Shown here: in pieces, positions 5,553 to 6,937 of the stretch | Numbering within the stretch: position 1 is the stretch's first letter | How the letters are laid out: each line of letters opens with the position of its first letter | Origin: Chlorobiales bacterium | GTDB taxonomy: Bacteria; Bacteroidota; Chlorobiia; Chlorobiales; Chlorobiaceae | Direction: 5' to 3' | DNA length: 6,937 nucleotides | Assembly (NCBI GenBank): GCA_022360415.1 | Contig: JAKSDB010000287.1 | Coordinates: 1 to 6,937, forward strand | Notes under the pieces: generated by a model | The model's input: the letters and a program-made list of their open reading frames with translations, nothing else | Databases searched by the model: none | What the model was told of the DNA's origin: nothing | Program-made: the position numbers and the translations under genes

Positions 5553-5658
5553 GTCGCGAGCGATTCAAGGGCAAGGCGAACGGAGCACAGGAACCGGAGT
5601 GTACATGATAGTACATGAGGATTCCGAGCACCACTCAACGAAGTCCCTGAATTGCGCA
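5553..5658. repeat. Long imperfect palindrome, probable interspersed element or terminator
   Basis: The outer arms attcaaggg (5563-5571) and ccctgaat (5645-5652) pair with one bulged base; gcg sequences outside them extend the match. Inside, ggaa (5590-5593) faces ttcc (5622-5625), and TGTAC (5600-5604) faces GTACA (5611-5615) around six bases. The centre also contains the direct repeat gtacatga (5601-5608 and 5611-5618) with a 10-base period. It lies between the apbE remnant and the pgi stop, where a two-way terminator for convergent genes would be. It resembles intergenic repeats I associate with green sulfur bacterial genomes; that is from memory. Confidence 0.55.
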
Positions 5659-5664
5659 GCAGGT

Positions 5665-6937
5665 TTATGAGCCTCTGTACTGACGGTAAAGGTTAATCAA
5701 CCCATTGGTCGACGAGTCGTGCGAGACTGCATCTTGATTTCCCTGAATTTCCGGCAGGATTGCTTTTGCAAGCTGCTTGCCGAGTTCGACGCCCCACTGG
5801 TCGAACGAGTTGATACCCCAGATCACTCCCTGCACGAACACCTTGTGCTCGTACATTGCAATCAGGCTGCCGAGGTTGAAGGGATTGATTTCCGAGAAAA
5901 CTATCGTATTGGTAGGGCGGTTGCCGGGGAAAATCTTGTGCGGAAGCAGCTCTGCAATCCTCTCTTCCGCCATACCTGCCTCACGCAACTCTTTTTCCGC
6001 CTCTTCGGCGGTTTTTCCGCGCATCAGCGCTTCGGTCTGTGCAAAGCAGTTGGCAAGCAGGATATCATGATGCTCTCCTGCCGGGTTCTGGCTTCTCAAT
6101 GGAACAATAAAATCCGCCGGGATGAAGTTCGGCCCTTGATGCAGAAGCTGGAAAAAAGCATGCTGGGAGTTGGTTCCCGGCTCCCCCCAGATCACCGGGC
6201 CGGTCGCGTATCCGACCTCGTTGCCCTCGCGGTCGATCCTTTTGCCGTTGCTTTCCATGTCGAGCTGCTGGAGATAGGCCGGCAGACGGTGGAGATACTG
6301 GTCGTAGGGAATCACCGCGTGAGAACGCACATCGAAAAAGTTGTTGTACCAGATACCGAGAAGAGCCAGAAGGACAGGGACATTCTTTTCATAAGGAGCT
6401 GATATGAAATGCTCGTCCATTGCATGGGCTCCGGCAAGCAGCTCTGTGAACCTGTCGAATCCGATATAAAGCGCGATGGAAAGGCCGATGGACGACCAGA
6501 GCGAGTAACGCCCGCCAACCCAGTCCCAGAAACGAAACATGTTATGGGTGTCGATGCCAAATTCCTTTACCTTTTCCCGGTTGGCAGATACTGCGACAAA
6601 ATGCCGGGCAATAAATGATTCATCGACTGCTTTTTCGAGAAACCACCGTCTTGCCGTATGCGCATTCGTCAGAGTTTCCTGGGTGGTGAATGTTTTGGAA
6701 GCAATGATGAAAAGCGTCGTATCCGCATTAAGCCCCCGCAGTGTTTCGCTGATATGCGTGCCGTCTATGTTGGACACAAAGTGCACGTTCACCGCTCCAT
6801 GCGCAAACGGTTTAAGAGCCTCGGTCACCATGTATGGACCGAGATCCGAGCCGCCAATACCGATGTTCACCACGTCGGAGATGGCTTTACCGCTATATCC
6901 TTTCCACTCCCCGGAGAGAATAAGCCCGGTAAAATGC
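5665..6937 (-). CDS. pgi: Glucose-6-phosphate isomerase, C-terminal part (5' end outside window)
   Basis: This enzyme interconverts glucose 6-phosphate and fructose 6-phosphate in cytoplasmic glycolysis and gluconeogenesis. The frame runs open to the right edge, beginning HFTGLILSGEWKGYSGKAIS, so about 423 residues of a usual 550 are present. The GTG at 6873 is an internal Val, not the start. Visible signatures: VNIGIGGSDLGP (sugar phosphate binding), a GGRYSLWSSIGLS block, QLDMESNGK with the catalytic Glu, GEPGTNSQHAF with the catalytic His, and FDQWGVELGKQLA with the catalytic Lys. All active-site residues visible in this part are intact, and the end (YRQYRGS, stop at 5667-5665) looks natural. 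GC content and codon use are of core type. Downstream lies the palindrome at 5553-5658, a likely transcript end. Confidence 0.96.
   Translation of the reverse strand, partial: HFTGLILSGEWKGYSGKAISDVVNIGIGGSDLGPYMVTEALKPFAHGAVNVHFVSNIDGTHISETLRGLNADTTLFIIASKTFTTQETLTNAHTARRWFLEKAVDESFIARHFVAVSANREKVKEFGIDTHNMFRFWDWVGGRYSLWSSIGLSIALYIGFDRFTELLAGAHAMDEHFISAPYEKNVPVLLALLGIWYNNFFDVRSHAVIPYDQYLHRLPAYLQQLDMESNGKRIDREGNEVGYATGPVIWGEPGTNSQHAFFQLLHQGPNFIPADFIVPLRSQNPAGEHHDILLANCFAQTEALMRGKTAEEAEKELREAGMAEERIAELLPHKIFPGNRPTNTIVFSEINPFNLGSLIAMYEHKVFVQGVIWGINSFDQWGVELGKQLAKAILPEIQGNQDAVSHDSSTNGLINLYRQYRGS

Noticed and set aside
5719..6402. 227-codon plus-strand ORF opposite pgi
   Set aside because: It lies fully antisense to a well-supported pgi coding sequence, which explains the open frame.
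6871..6873. GTG as the start codon of pgi
   Set aside because: The frame continues upstream to the window edge with residues typical of the enzyme (GEWKGYSGKAIS before VVNIGIGG), so this is an internal Val codon.

Overview
The window looks like a chromosomal segment of a Gram-negative bacterium. A green sulfur bacterium (Chlorobium/Prosthecochloris type) is my tentative guess, from the style of the lipoprotein ApbE, the pgi sequence and an intergenic palindromic element that resembles repeats I associate with that group. No marker gene here proves it. Two kinds of DNA are present: moderately GC-rich core metabolic genes on the right (apbE, pgi) and an AT-rich accessory stretch (about 280-3850) on the left holding small genes of unknown role.

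Layout. Positions 1 to about 215 (minus strand) look like the 5' part of a group II intron, cut by the window edge. A hairpin at 239-276 marks the switch into AT-rich DNA. Four minus-strand accessory genes follow: an SGNH/GDSL-type hydrolase (430-1311), a zinc-ribbon protein with one membrane segment (1554-2294), an unrecognised 190-aa protein (2479-3051), and a small lipoprotein (3074-3469) 22 bp upstream of it. The lipoprotein appears frameshifted in an A8 run next to its real start. The gaps hold several perfect inverted repeats. A plus-strand lipoprotein ApbE (FAD:protein FMN transferase, 3857-4873) ends 21 bp from the end of a convergent SpoIIAA-like/STAS gene (4895-5260), which has a clear sigma70-type promoter and a full Shine-Dalgarno site. 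The last gene is the 3' three quarters of glucose-6-phosphate isomerase (minus strand, running off the right edge).

The most informative structure is between 4874 and 5664. A 57-bp ORF tail at 5461-5517 encodes a second, diverged copy of the ApbE C-terminus, including its stop codon, followed by a roughly 90-bp imperfect palindrome. This suggests that an apbE copy once ended there, convergent with pgi, and was lost, displaced or duplicated when the present apbE and SpoIIAA-like segment formed. Together with the intron end, the AT-rich orphan genes and the frameshifted lipoprotein, this marks the window as a rearranged accessory locus beside core genes. I see no complete defence system or other named multi-gene system; the lipoprotein/190-aa pair is the best candidate for something undescribed.
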